A DNA stretch of 53,143 bases from a bacterium (GCA_018266105.1 JAFEBA010000017.1:125173-178315), one strand, 5' to 3'; positions 1-7,636 are shown, counted from the stretch's first letter. The notes: a model not told the origin generated them from the letters alone. Program-made: numbers and translations.

Positions 1-44
1 TATTCGCACGAGCCGCATGTAAACGGTTTGTAAATTCGAACCAC

Positions 45-1826
45 TCATCGGAAGGTAAAAAGATCCTGGCTCTCTTCCTCGCTCAGATCGGGCAACTCGT
101 CGTGACGGGTAGCATAGTTCGGGAATGGAAAGCGGATCGGGATCGGTGAAGGCACCAGCGGTTGATCCAGAATCATCGTACCCGGTAGCAGGCGAATGGC
201 GCGCTCCCTCAAGGCAGGCGTTAGAAACCGGTAGAAGTCGGCGGTGGATTCGCCAGAGTCCAGACGGCCCACCACCCGAATGGCCGCATTGCGTACCACC
301 GTGGGCTCCACATCCGAAGCCGACTGCTGAGCCCCGACCAGGAGCACACCCAGCGAGCGGCCACGAGCAGCGATATCCACCAAGACTTCTTTCAAGGGTG
401 AGCTGCCCTGGCGAGGTGCGTACTTGTTCAACTCGTCCAGCACCACAAAGTGGAGCGGAAAACGCTGCCCTCGCTCCTTGGCTGCGAATACGGACGACAG
501 CAGGGTGCCCACCACGAAGCGCTGACCGTCATCGTGCAGGTTGTGGATATCCACCACCACCACGTTTTCCTGGGGAGCATGCGGACCTTCCAGATGCAGC
601 GAAGTCACCTTATCAGTGATCAGGTGACCAAAGCGCGGAGCCATGGCCTGCAGCCGCCGCAAAAAGGCATTGACCGTGTTGGCCTGGGTGTTTCCCGCCC
701 ACTCGTTCAAATTGACCTCGAACTGATTCTCCAGAAAGTCCAGAATATCGGCCAGATTGCGACACAACGTTCCCTCGCCCGCCTGACGCGGGGGTCGCTT
801 TTGCGTCACCAGCTTCTCCAAATTGAACGAGCAGCCGTGCTCGGGCGGAATCATGACCACCGCGCCCGTGTGTTCCAGGCTGGGGTGAGCCCAACGAGCC
901 AGCTGCGTGCGCACACGCTGCTCCACGAAAGAAAGCTGATTGCGACCGTCGTCCGCATCGGCAAAACAGAAACGCAGCAACCCCTGACGCACAAAATCCA
1001 GGGGCGGCCAACCATAGGTGCGCAAATTGCCGCCTGAGCGAGAACTCACGTCGGTCATGGCCGTATTTCCGGCCTGTCGCGAGATCGGTGCATAGAAGGC
1101 CACGCTGCGAAAGGGCCCCGGCTCTTCAATCCCCAATCGCCGCCACTGTTCGCCCAGGTCGGAATTGGCCGCCAGCCTCTCGGCATAGCGCCGCGAAGGC
1201 TGATCGAAGTGGAGCAGATCCTCACCTTTGACGTTGAACACCAGAGCACGAGTGGAAGCTGCGTGCACACCCAGCGCCTGCCGCCCCTGAGGGCTCTCCA
1301 TCAAAGTATACAGGAGGTGCAGAGCAAACGAGGTTTTGGTGGCCACGCCCGACACCCCGGAAATGGACACATGGCCGCCGCGGGTTCCATCCAGAAATTC
1401 CAGGTCGACCTGCACTGGCATTCCGGACTGGTCAAGAGCCACAGCCACACCTTTGCCCATCTGGTCCTCGTAGAGGGCTTCCCGGCGTAGCTCTCCGGAA
1501 GCCTTGAAGACTTCAGCTCCGGACTGAGGTGGGACGTAGAGCTCGGGAACGTGGCGCAGCACGCGCACATCGGCATAGCGAATCCCCTGCCCGGGCATGG
1601 TGTGCTCTTGGGCGATGCGGGCCGTGTCGCTCAGAAACGAAGCCCCCTCCAGGCGCGAGTAGACTTCGGCCACCAGGCCGTAGGTACGATGAAGACTGCC
1701 GTCCGGCAACTTCTGTTGGGTGACCAGTAGATCGTCCAACTGGACCAACACGTCGTCCTGCAGCACCACTCGAAAACTGCTGGTCGTGCCCGGTTCCAGA
1801 CCATCGATCAGTCCAACACGCTCCAT
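45..1826 (-). CDS. herA: HerA-like (DUF87) DNA-translocating ATPase
   Basis: 593 aa. The N-terminal ~100 residues look like a HAS-barrel. The ATPase core follows, with a Walker A-like loop GVSGVATKTS at residues 157-166 (a variant typical of bacterial DUF87 proteins, with Lys164), a Walker B VVLDELNKY at 461-469 and a sensor-like LLVGAQQS near 496. Family knowledge: HerA forms a hexameric DNA pump that works with the NurA nuclease in DNA end resection. The gene lies 9 bp downstream of the NurA-like gene on the same strand, so they are almost certainly co-transcribed. The ATG follows a weak AGGAGGA-type site just after the nurA stop. The glycine of the classical GxxxxGKT is replaced, which suggests a divergent nucleotide-binding loop. 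The HerA/DUF87 assignment is firm; the biological role is inferred from the pairing. Confidence 0.85.
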   Translation of the reverse strand: MERVGLIDGLEPGTTSSFRVVLQDDVLVQLDDLLVTQQKLPDGSLHRTYGLVAEVYSRLEGASFLSDTARIAQEHTMPGQGIRYADVRVLRHVPELYVPPQSGAEVFKASGELRREALYEDQMGKGVAVALDQSGMPVQVDLEFLDGTRGGHVSISGVSGVATKTSFALHLLYTLMESPQGRQALGVHAASTRALVFNVKGEDLLHFDQPSRRYAERLAANSDLGEQWRRLGIEEPGPFRSVAFYAPISRQAGNTAMTDVSSRSGGNLRTYGWPPLDFVRQGLLRFCFADADDGRNQLSFVEQRVRTQLARWAHPSLEHTGAVVMIPPEHGCSFNLEKLVTQKRPPRQAGEGTLCRNLADILDFLENQFEVNLNEWAGNTQANTVNAFLRRLQAMAPRFGHLITDKVTSLHLEGPHAPQENVVVVDIHNLHDDGQRFVVGTLLSSVFAAKERGQRFPLHFVVLDELNKYAPRQGSSPLKEVLVDIAARGRSLGVLLVGAQQSASDVEPTVVRNAAIRVVGRLDSGESTADFYRFLTPALRERAIRLLPGTMILDQPLVPSPIPIRFPFPNYATRHDELPDLSEEESQDLFTFR

Positions 1827-1835
1827 ATCTTCCTC

Positions 1836-2735
1836 CTAGCCCGCCCCGGCTCTCTGTAGTTGTGCCACCGCCTGGCGAACGGCCCGTAGGGCCAGACCCG
1901 CATCTCCACAACGCCGACGCAGTTCCTTTTCAAGCCCTGCGATGGGCTGCAAGTTCTGAGGAGCGCGCGGATCCAGATGGGCCACTCCAGCAAACTCCGG
2001 CAGCCAGCCGGCCACCTCGTGCAGCCATTGGCGGCAGTTCTCCGCCTCCCCCATTGCTTCCAACCGCACCAACCCATGGTAGGGATGCTGATGGTCTCCA
2101 CCTGAACCCAGGCGCACGTAGCAGCCGTGCTTACTCCCCCAGGCAAACAGACTGGTGCGCTGCCCCCCCCGCAAATGCGCCAGCGCCTGACTTTGCTCAG
2201 GCGGTAGCAGCGAACGCTGCTGGGTCTTCACATAGCCCACCGCGCGCGGAAGCTCCTTCTGCAGAGGTCCGTCCAGAACCAACGCATAACCCTCTTGCGC
2301 GAGCGTGCCGGCGACTTCTGCCTCCAGCTCGCGCATGGCACGCTGCAAGGCCAGCTCTGCGTTGAGATCCGGCGGAATCAGTAACGAACGCCAACTCCAC
2401 CCTCCCGGTTGAGAAGGCAAACGGACCTCGGCAGCCCTCAAGAAGACGCGCTCGACCCGCACTCCGGCATAACCAGAACCAGGCACTGCCCCCCCGGCAG
2501 CCAGGACGCCTGCTACCGCCGAGATTTGGTCCAGGTAGAGCAGAGCCTCGGCTCGACGAACTCCATCTACAAAGGCCAAACGCGGCCGGGCACAGGTCGG
2601 AGCATCCACCGCCTGCAATTGCTCGTGTTCCCAGACTCGGGCGTATTCCTGCTCGTCCTCGAGTTGATGCGGATCCCCATAGGAAGGCACCCACTCGCTG
2701 ACGCTAATACTTGGCTTTGCTGCTATCGACTTCAT
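1836..2735 (-). CDS. nurA: NurA-domain 5'-3' nuclease
   Basis: About 299 aa from the ATG at 2735. Two Asp-Gly motifs expected of the NurA RNase H-like fold are visible: FVDGVRRAE (Asp57) and LVLDGPLQK (Asp155). The segment RAVGYVKTQQRSLLPPE and the C-terminal PRAPQNLQPI..LE..LRRR are also features I associate with bacterial NurA proteins. Family role: Mn-dependent nuclease acting with HerA to resect DNA ends. It sits between a rhodanese (32-bp overlap at this start) and HerA. The start is uncertain: a GTG at 2690 would remove the overlap, and the open frame itself continues upstream through the rhodanese gene. The HerA partner directly downstream strongly supports the call. Confidence 0.75.
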   Translation of the reverse strand: MKSIAAKPSISVSEWVPSYGDPHQLEDEQEYARVWEHEQLQAVDAPTCARPRLAFVDGVRRAEALLYLDQISAVAGVLAAGGAVPGSGYAGVRVERVFLRAAEVRLPSQPGGWSWRSLLIPPDLNAELALQRAMRELEAEVAGTLAQEGYALVLDGPLQKELPRAVGYVKTQQRSLLPPEQSQALAHLRGGQRTSLFAWGSKHGCYVRLGSGGDHQHPYHGLVRLEAMGEAENCRQWLHEVAGWLPEFAGVAHLDPRAPQNLQPIAGLEKELRRRCGDAGLALRAVRQAVAQLQRAGAG

Positions 2736-3027
2736 CCGACCAGCGCAGTGTTCCGCCAGCCATGTTCTGAACTTTGGCATAGCCCTGTGACTGAAGGAAG
2801 CGTTGCGCCTGAGCGCTACGCCCGCCCGAACGACAGTGCACAACGATGTCGCCGTCCTTGGGGATTTCACCGAAACGTTGCTGGAGCTCACCCAGGGGGA
2901 TCAGCTTGGCGCCAAACTCCTGCAAATTGCAGACATCCCACTCGTCGGGGTTTCTTACATCGATGAGCACCGGACGACGGCCCTCATCCCATTGCTGCTT
3001 AAATTCTTTGGGGGTAATTTCACTCAT
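2704..3027 (-). CDS. Single-domain rhodanese sulfurtransferase
   Basis: 107 aa from the ATG at 3027, preceded by GGAAGG. It shows the rhodanese hallmarks: LIDVRNPDEW at 22-31 and the active-site loop HCRSGGRS with persulfide Cys65. Rhodaneses carry sulfane sulfur and in some pathways feed E1-like/ubiquitin-like sulfur carrier systems. It is the first gene of the rhodanese-NurA-HerA run, and an E1-like gene lies ~1 kb away on the same strand, separated by one opposite-strand gene. Whether it serves that E1 is inference. An upstream start at 3105 is possible but adds a non-conserved tail. Confidence 0.9.
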   Translation of the reverse strand: MSEITPKEFKQQWDEGRRPVLIDVRNPDEWDVCNLQEFGAKLIPLGELQQRFGEIPKDGDIVVHCRSGGRSAQAQRFLQSQGYAKVQNMAGGTLRWSDEVDSSKAKY

Positions 3028-3165
3028 ACCAAGGCCTTCCAGCCTCAGCCTCAGCAAACCTGGCGAACACCGCTTCGCCCCGAGCCGCGGAGAATGACTG
3101 CTCATGGTGAGGGGGTTACAAACACGTCACTTGCATTTCAGCCAGCAACCCGAGAAAATAGTCCT

Positions 3166-3798
3166 GTGCGAGCGCTTCTTCTGAGCCTGCTACTCACCGC
3201 CTCGGTCTGGGCTGATCCGCCGGATTTCATACCCAGCTACAGCTTTCAGTCTCCCCATCCGCCCCTCCATCAACGCAGCCAGACGCATCACACCTACCGC
3301 CCCAGCGTCTCAAGCCGCGACCCTGGCACCATAGCGCCCACCTATTACCCGCAGACACCCGCCCAGGCCCAGGCTCCCGTCCCGGCCCATCTTTCCAACT
3401 GGGGCGGCACGGTGGTGCAGACTGAACAACCTGGACTGATCAGCATCACCAGCAATGGAGTCATCCCCGCTGGCAGCGTGGTGGGCATCGGCCGCGGCGA
3501 CCACTTCCTGGGCCAGGCTCGCGTCACCAGCTCAAGCAGCAATAGCGCCCAGCTAAGCACCAACTCCGATCTGGCCTTGAGCCCCGGCGACTGGGTGAGC
3601 GTGATTTCAGTGCCCGCACCCAAACCAGTGCAAACCTTCGCCGGTTACTCGACCGGGCGCTATCAGGCCTATCACCCGAGCTCCAGCAATGCTGACCCCA
3701 CGTATCAGCGCTGGCTCCACCAGGGCTTCACCCTGGGCGGCGTCCACCGCGGACGAATTTACTCCAGCGGCGGATTTTCTAGAGGCTACTACCGATAA
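3166..3798 (+). CDS. Small secreted Pro/Ser/Tyr-rich protein, unknown function
   Basis: About 210 aa if translation begins at the GTG at 3166, which gives a clean signal peptide (VRALLLSLLLTASVWA, then Asp-Pro-Pro). The frame is open much further upstream, including an ATG at 3094. The mature part has a low-complexity segment rich in Pro, Gln, His and Tyr, then a compact stretch (residues ~90-155, ITSNGVIPAGSVVGIGRG...) that looks like a small beta-rich domain, then a Gly/Tyr/Arg-rich tail ending GGFSRGYYR. I do not recognise the family. It overlaps the convergent JAB gene by 10 bp and is divergent from the rhodanese. Likely extracytoplasmic. Confidence 0.6.
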   Translation: MRALLLSLLLTASVWADPPDFIPSYSFQSPHPPLHQRSQTHHTYRPSVSSRDPGTIAPTYYPQTPAQAQAPVPAHLSNWGGTVVQTEQPGLISITSNGVIPAGSVVGIGRGDHFLGQARVTSSSSNSAQLSTNSDLALSPGDWVSVISVPAPKPVQTFAGYSTGRYQAYHPSSSNADPTYQRWLHQGFTLGGVHRGRIYSSGGFSRGYYR

Positions 3799-4130
3799 GT
3801 CCAGCGCTGGGAGACCGGGTCCACCACCCAGTAGTGGACGAATCCTTCGAATCGATCGAGAGTAGAAATCCGTGGCTCCTGGCCCGGGTGGCTATGATAC
3901 AGGCCCACCACTCCTCGCCCCAGGTGTCTCGCCAGCTCGGCTTCATCCAGAGCGAAAGCCTGAGTGGGGCAAGGATGTACATTAGAGAGGGGAACGAAGT
4001 CCAGGACCTCGTTCCCCTCGCCAATGAGCAAACCCACGCACTCCTCAGGCGCACAGCGCCGGGCGTGCTCCATTACGCCAACCAGGGCCGGATGGCGAAG
4101 TCGCGCAGCGTGATCGACCAGCTCTGACAC
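3789..4130 (-). CDS. JAB/JAMM (M67) metallopeptidase
   Basis: 113 aa from a GTG at 4130. All JAMM metal and catalytic positions are visible: Glu30 in PEECVGLL and the H-x-H-x10-D motif (His79, His81, Asp92) with Ser89. Family role: zinc isopeptidase that removes or processes ubiquitin-like proteins. It overlaps the upstream E1-like gene by 58 bp at this start. An ATG at 4073 sits in a TAATG overlap with the E1 stop and could be a translationally coupled start, but it would delete most of the first helix, so I prefer the longer form. The coupling with E1 and a ubiquitin-like protein points to deconjugation or precursor processing. Confidence 0.85.
   Translation of the reverse strand: MSELVDHAARLRHPALVGVMEHARRCAPEECVGLLIGEGNEVLDFVPLSNVHPCPTQAFALDEAELARHLGRGVVGLYHSHPGQEPRISTLDRFEGFVHYWVVDPVSQRWTYR
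3987..4019. repeat. 11-bp perfect inverted repeat inside the JAB gene
   Basis: GAGGGGAACGA (3987-3997) and TCGTTCCCCTC (4009-4019) are perfect reverse complements separated by 11 bases. They lie wholly in coding sequence and would give a strong hairpin in the mRNA. It may be a by-product of coding, since GEGNEV and FVPL codons pair by chance, so no function is assigned. Confidence 0.5.
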
Positions 4131-4711
4131 TGCTCGCTATCCAACCACGTTAAAATCGATTCGGCAAGCGTAGCCACGGTGAGCGTAACCAGATTTCGCG
4201 CCAGCGGGTAGTCACAAACGTCTTCACCCGCTCCGCTAGGCACGGTGTAGGCGGCGTCCCACACGCATTCCGCGTAGTCGCCGTTCAGGCCGCCGTGTAG
4301 CAACGGGATTTCGTATTTGCGACATGCTTGCTGAACGCACAGTCGACCGGCCCGGTTGTCCAGGCAATCCACCACCAGCTGCGACCCCCGCAGCAAGCGA
4401 GCGGCGCTGTCTGGATTCAGCTCTTTGGACACGGCAATGACCTCCAGGCCCAAAGCCCGGTAGATCGAGGCCGACAGCAAGGTCGCCTTGTAGCCTCCCA
4501 GTTCATTCCGGCTGTAAGGCTGCGTGGCCAGATTCTGCTCCTCCAGGCGATCGCGGTCGACCACCGTCAGGCCAGTGGCGCCACATCGGGCCAACTGCTC
4601 AACCAGGTTGGCGCCCAAAGAACCGGCTCCGCATACGGTAATGCGAGCGCCTGCCAGTTTACGCAGTAACTCCGCCCCGCGGTAGCGGGTTTCGTGCAAA
4701 GTGAACGTCAT
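4073..4711 (-). CDS. ThiF/E1-like ubiquitin-activating superfamily enzyme
   Basis: 212 aa. Rossmann nucleotide loop GAGSLG at 28-33, acidic VVDRDRLEEQNL at 50-61 (Asp52, Asp54, Asn60), Lys75 and DCLDNR at 115-120 match the adenylation core of ThiF/MoeB/E1 proteins. The usual Arg of the NLxRQ motif is Thr here (NLATQ). There are no CxxC zinc pairs; Cys166 in EDVCDYP is the best candidate thioester Cys. Family role: adenylates the C-terminal glycine of a ubiquitin-like protein. The start ATG overlaps the preceding stop (ATGA), and the gene overlaps the JAB gene downstream. The likely substrate is the 66-aa Gly-ending protein at 7381-7581. Confidence 0.88.
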   Translation of the reverse strand: MTFTLHETRYRGAELLRKLAGARITVCGAGSLGANLVEQLARCGATGLTVVDRDRLEEQNLATQPYSRNELGGYKATLLSASIYRALGLEVIAVSKELNPDSAARLLRGSQLVVDCLDNRAGRLCVQQACRKYEIPLLHGGLNGDYAECVWDAAYTVPSGAGEDVCDYPLARNLVTLTVATLAESILTWLDSEQCQSWSITLRDFAIRPWLA

Positions 4712-5511
4712 AGCTCCTCATCTTCTTCCATAACCCCCACCAGCGAGGTGAGGTCAAAATCGGAGTCGCGACCGGACAAGCAAATACCAGAACTCATCAC
4801 GGTCAAATCGTCGCGGCGAATCGTCGAATGGTGGGAACGTCCCTGGCTATCCTGCCAGCTGACCTGAAAGAGACCGTTATCGGCACTAAAGCTCCGCAAA
4901 CGTCCGCCTCCGCGGGCTAGAGCTCGAGTCAGACGCGCCTGGTCGTCGAGTTCGGCGACCACCCCCACCCTCGGCTCAGATACCACCCTGCCTGCACAGA
5001 GGTCGTAACCCGAGCGGTCTTCCGGCGTCATTCCTTTGAGCCTGAGTTCCGCGGTTGGAATTCGCTCGGCCAGAGCCTGAGCCATCTCCTCGGCCAGTCG
5101 CAGCCGGGTATTCAACACCGGTCTGCAATACCAGTAATTTCGTCCATCGAAAGCTGCCTCCACCAGTTCGAACAAGCTGCCTCGCTCGACCTCGTAGACC
5201 GGTCCCATCAGCGTCATCCAGCATCCCGAACCGTAGTCACGCAACAACCGCAACTGACGCCGCGGCCATAGGCGCAAATAGTTCTCCCTTTCGGGCGGGG
5301 TGGCCGAGCGGACGAACTCGGCCATCCCCGGGGCACTCAAACGAAAGACGCCGAAACCGCGATAATCCGGCGGCACAATCGATAGTTGGTAAACAAGCCC
5401 CTGCAGACGCACCCGCGCTCGCCCCGGGGCAACCACCGGGGCGAGCAGGTGACATCCCTGCCAGTCCAGTTCCTGCTGAGCCAGTCGCTGTATCAGCGCG
5501 CGTAGAGTCAT
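4708..5511 (-). CDS. Unknown 267-aa protein of the E1/JAB operon
   Basis: 267 aa with no recognised catalytic motif. The N-terminal half has a beta-rich core (residues ~20-60, with YQLSIVPPDYRGFGVFRL), an LRLWPRRQLRLLRDY segment and CWMTLMGPV. The C-terminal half has a small beta-rich region (SADNGLFQVSW) and an acidic tail ending MEEDEEL. I considered an E2-like fold but see no conserved active-site Cys in E2 context. It is translationally coupled to the E1-like gene by a 4-bp overlap and preceded by an RBS that can be sequestered in a hairpin. It could be a substrate adaptor or a divergent transfer component; this is inference from position only. Confidence 0.8.
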   Translation of the reverse strand: MTLRALIQRLAQQELDWQGCHLLAPVVAPGRARVRLQGLVYQLSIVPPDYRGFGVFRLSAPGMAEFVRSATPPERENYLRLWPRRQLRLLRDYGSGCWMTLMGPVYEVERGSLFELVEAAFDGRNYWYCRPVLNTRLRLAEEMAQALAERIPTAELRLKGMTPEDRSGYDLCAGRVVSEPRVGVVAELDDQARLTRALARGGGRLRSFSADNGLFQVSWQDSQGRSHHSTIRRDDLTVMSSGICLSGRDSDFDLTSLVGVMEEDEEL

Positions 5512-5549
5512 TTCCTACTCCTCACTAAGGAGGCCGGGTCGCGGCCTCC
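5512..5549 (-). promoter_or_regulatory. Possible RBS-sequestering alternative hairpins
   Basis: On the minus strand an 8-bp hairpin (GGAGGCCG 5549-5542 with CGGCCTCC 5536-5529) lies just before the ATG at 5511. The CTCCT at 5532-5528, which overlaps its 3' arm, can instead pair with the AGGAG Shine-Dalgarno at 5522-5518. The two pairings are mutually exclusive, as in a translational on/off switch. No ligand or protein is suggested by the sequence. Confidence 0.3.
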
Positions 5550-5603
5550 CCTGGCCTTCCGCCGGCTAAACAGCCGACGGCCCTGCGCTCGGACGACTGT
5601 TGC

Positions 5604-7058
5604 TCAGCTGGCCCTGGTGCTCTTGACTGCAAGGTCAGTCTTCACCGGCAACGGTGTGGACAGGATCTCCATCAACAGCTCCAGACGGCCCGGTCGGGTC
5701 AGCATCGGGATCAGATTGGCGAGAGAGAAAATGTCGCCGGTGAACTGGTAAGTATCAAACGCGATCTGCCGCTGGCTCAGCTGCCGCTCCAAATGGTTGG
5801 AAGCGTGGCCGACCTTCAACAAGATCACGCCGGGCTTCAGGCCCGTCTCGCGCTGGTAAAGCTCAAGCTGGTCGTGGAAGTAGGGAGCCGTGTTCTCCTC
5901 CTCGTCGGTGATGACCACCAGCTGCTCCACTTCAATCTTCCGGCTCCGCAGCAAAGCCACGGGAGCACCAATAGAAGTTGCGCCGCTGGCCACCACACCT
6001 TCGAAGGCGCGGTCCCAGTCTGCAATCGAAGCCGAAGCTTTTGGTACCGTGATGGCACGAGCCAGAGTATCGAAGACCAGCACATGCAGGTCGGCCTTCA
6101 TCAGGCCACCCACCAACGCTCCCAACTGCTTGGCTGCGTCGATGGCCACATTCAACGAGCTGGACTTATCCACCAGGATAGCCGTGCTCCTCACGATATT
6201 GCCGTTGGCCGTGGCCCGCTGCTGAACCACAGTCTCCAGCTGCCGACGGATCCCGTCATCTCCGACTGCTTTAGCGGCCTTCAGACCCTTAAGATCCGAC
6301 ACCCGGCTATCGGTGGCCGCCAGCGCCAGCTTCTGCTCAATCGCGTTACGCAACTCTGCATGGCCTAGAGCACCGCGAGCCTCCAGCATCTTGAGATGAT
6401 TCATCACCTCAGCCGGAGTCATCACCTCGACCAGAGCCGCCAACACAGTGGGAGTCAGGTTACGCACCACACCCACCGCGACCGGGAACGGCAACTTGAG
6501 GTCCAGGATCATCAATGCCTGTTCGGCCGGAGAAGTGCAGGCCGCCAGACGCTTAACGCGCTCGGCCAGGCTGCCTTCAGGCGGCCTACGAGCAAACAGA
6601 ACCGACTGAGCGCGAGCGCCTGGGGCGATGTGCAGAGCCGCGTAGAGCTCCTTCAACGCCTTACCCTGACGCAGGGCGGCACGATCGAAGACAAACGGAT
6701 TTGCCTCACGCTGTCGCAAAAACTCCACCACGGCTGTACGCAAACTGCGCGGAGCCTTGTGGAAGTGCTGCTTGGCGGCGCGCACCACGTTGACCACCTG
6801 GTGAGGGGCCAACGACTGCAGGATCACCCAGCCCGCCTCGCGATGCTGAGGCAGCGGGCTGGCGAACAAACCTGCACAAAAGACTTCCCGAAAGCTACGG
6901 ACACGTCCGTGCAGATTGAACCAGGCAGCCAGGTGACCGTAGAAATGCACGTCCAGCTCTAAAGCGTCGGCGTGAATTTTCACGAGTTCGGCCATATCTG
7001 CCTTGGCGGGCGACAGCAAAGAATCCATCAGACCCAACCGTAGATCACGTTCGAACAT
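5604..7058 (-). CDS. rsr: Ro60/Rsr-like TROVE-VWA RNA-binding protein
   Basis: 484 aa. Residues ~25-260 form a helical-repeat region resembling TROVE (AWFNLHG at 45-51; ELYAALHI.PGARAQSVLF at 137-155; NLTPTVLAALVEVMTPAEVMNHL at 200-222). A C-terminal von Willebrand A domain has a complete MIDAS: DKSSS at 297-301, Thr361 and Asp385 in VVITDEEEN. Family role: ring-shaped Ro proteins bind Y RNAs and misfolded RNAs and help RNA quality control or stress survival. Directly upstream on the same strand are two tandem RNAs with tRNA-like arms, the expected Y-RNA partners. The ATG follows GAGAGGAG. It is shorter than the ~530-aa Deinococcus Rsr. Downstream lie the E1/JAB genes. Confidence 0.85.
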   Translation of the reverse strand: MFERDLRLGLMDSLLSPAKADMAELVKIHADALELDVHFYGHLAAWFNLHGRVRSFREVFCAGLFASPLPQHREAGWVILQSLAPHQVVNVVRAAKQHFHKAPRSLRTAVVEFLRQREANPFVFDRAALRQGKALKELYAALHIAPGARAQSVLFARRPPEGSLAERVKRLAACTSPAEQALMILDLKLPFPVAVGVVRNLTPTVLAALVEVMTPAEVMNHLKMLEARGALGHAELRNAIEQKLALAATDSRVSDLKGLKAAKAVGDDGIRRQLETVVQQRATANGNIVRSTAILVDKSSSLNVAIDAAKQLGALVGGLMKADLHVLVFDTLARAITVPKASASIADWDRAFEGVVASGATSIGAPVALLRSRKIEVEQLVVITDEEENTAPYFHDQLELYQRETGLKPGVILLKVGHASNHLERQLSQRQIAFDTYQFTGDIFSLANLIPMLTRPGRLELLMEILSTPLPVKTDLAVKSTRAS

Positions 7059-7092
7059 GGGTGATTCTCCTCTCTAAAAGAATGGCAAAGCC

Positions 7093-7188
7093 AGGCGCAA
7101 GTCAGGAAAGCACATTTTGGAGCCTTCGCTTTAAACGAAAACCCGATTAACAGTCGGGTGGATGTAAGCTTTCCAGGTCAGGGCGCAG
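7093..7188 (-). ncRNA. Second tandem Y-RNA-like element (YrlA-like)
   Basis: Read on the minus strand it begins GCGCCCTGAC (7186-7177), shares AAGCTTACAT with the upstream element, and ends GACTTGCGC (7103-7095). The terminal stem GGAAAGC (7174-7168) pairs perfectly with GCTTTCC (7111-7105), and ACAT (7165-7162) pairs with ATGT. Inside are two short arms: CCCGA-CTGTTAA-TCGGG (7158-7142), an exact tRNA-Asn-style anticodon stem-loop, and TTCG-TTTAAAG-CGAA (about 7139-7125), resembling a T-arm. A D-arm is missing. It lies ~35 bp before the rsr start, as Y RNAs do beside rsr in other bacteria. No own promoter is evident; it is probably processed from a longer transcript. Confidence 0.65.
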
Positions 7189-7247
7189 GTCCGCCAAAAC
7201 AAGTCATTGAAGCCGTGCTCTTAGAATTAAAAAATTCAATCGAATTT

Positions 7248-7363
7248 CACGCAAGTCGAATAAGCTGTGGTTACATAGTAGGAGTCGAACCTACGAAGGC
7301 TTTCTTCAACAGGAAAGTACCAAACCAGTTGGCGGTATGTAAGCTTAATCAGTCAGGGCGCGA
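7248..7363 (-). ncRNA. First tandem Y-RNA-like element with full tRNA-like module
   Basis: The minus strand begins GCGCCCTGAC (7361-7352) and ends GACTTGCG (7257-7250), the same terminal sequences as the second element. AAGCT (7346-7342) pairs with AGCTT (7266-7262). Within is a 72-nt tRNA-like module (7342-7271): a 7-bp acceptor stem TTACATA/TATGTAA followed by CCA; a D-like arm GCCA/TGGT with GG in the loop; an anticodon-like arm CTTTC/GAAAG with an 8-nt loop containing GTT; and a canonical T-arm GTAGG-TTCGACT-CCTAC. CC replaces U8-R9, and the enlarged loop argues against a working tRNA. Published bacterial YrlA RNAs mimic tRNA in this way. It lies between the ubiquitin-like gene and rsr. 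Confidence 0.7.
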
Positions 7364-7380
7364 TCTTCGATCAAATTGAA

Positions 7381-7581
7381 TTATCCAAAGATGGCTTCCG
7401 GGCGCACAACCACCTGGCCACTGGGCCGACGGTCGATGACGTAATTCTTTAAGCCGGTTTCCGGGATACCCAGCCAATCGGCGACCCGAGCCATAATTTC
7501 GCGGTCGGATGCTTTCAGCGAGAGTTCAAAAACCTTGGGCTTAATTTCGAATGTACGTCCTGCGTAACGAATGTGGAACAC
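7381..7581 (-). CDS. 66-aa ubiquitin-like (beta-grasp) protein with C-terminal Gly
   Basis: 66 aa. The predicted order is beta hairpin (MFHIRYAGRTFEI and VFELSLKA), one helix (DREIMARVADWLGI), then strands (KNYVIDRR, QVVVRPEAIFG), which fits a beta-grasp fold. The protein ends in Gly, as ubiquitin-like proteins and sulfur carriers do, so the C terminus could be adenylated by the E1-like enzyme of the same operon without further processing. A good AGGAGA site precedes the ATG. Identity as a Ubl is inference from predicted fold, the last residue and gene context; there is no sequence motif that proves it. Confidence 0.6.
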   Translation of the reverse strand: MFHIRYAGRTFEIKPKVFELSLKASDREIMARVADWLGIPETGLKNYVIDRRPSGQVVVRPEAIFG

Positions 7582-7636
7582 AGTCAGGGTCTCCTTTCTG
7601 GTACCGGCGGGAGACTCCGTGGGATCAAAACCCCAT

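Noticed and set aside
3987..4019. A regulatory hairpin inside the JAB gene
   Set aside because: It is wholly coding and could come from codon composition; nothing else supports a function.
4708..5511. An E2 conjugating enzyme
   Set aside because: No catalytic Cys with the E2 HPN/PP context is visible; the fold is unknown.
5512..5603. An intrinsic terminator after rsr
   Set aside because: The GGAGGCCG hairpin has no T-run, so I see no termination here; the operon probably continues.
7268..7342. A tRNA-Asn(GTT)-like gene with 7-bp acceptor, T-arm and CCA
   Set aside because: U8 and R9 are replaced by CC, the anticodon loop has eight bases, and the flanking ends match a second non-tRNA element. 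Its place before a TROVE gene fits a Y-RNA better, so I call it a tRNA mimic.
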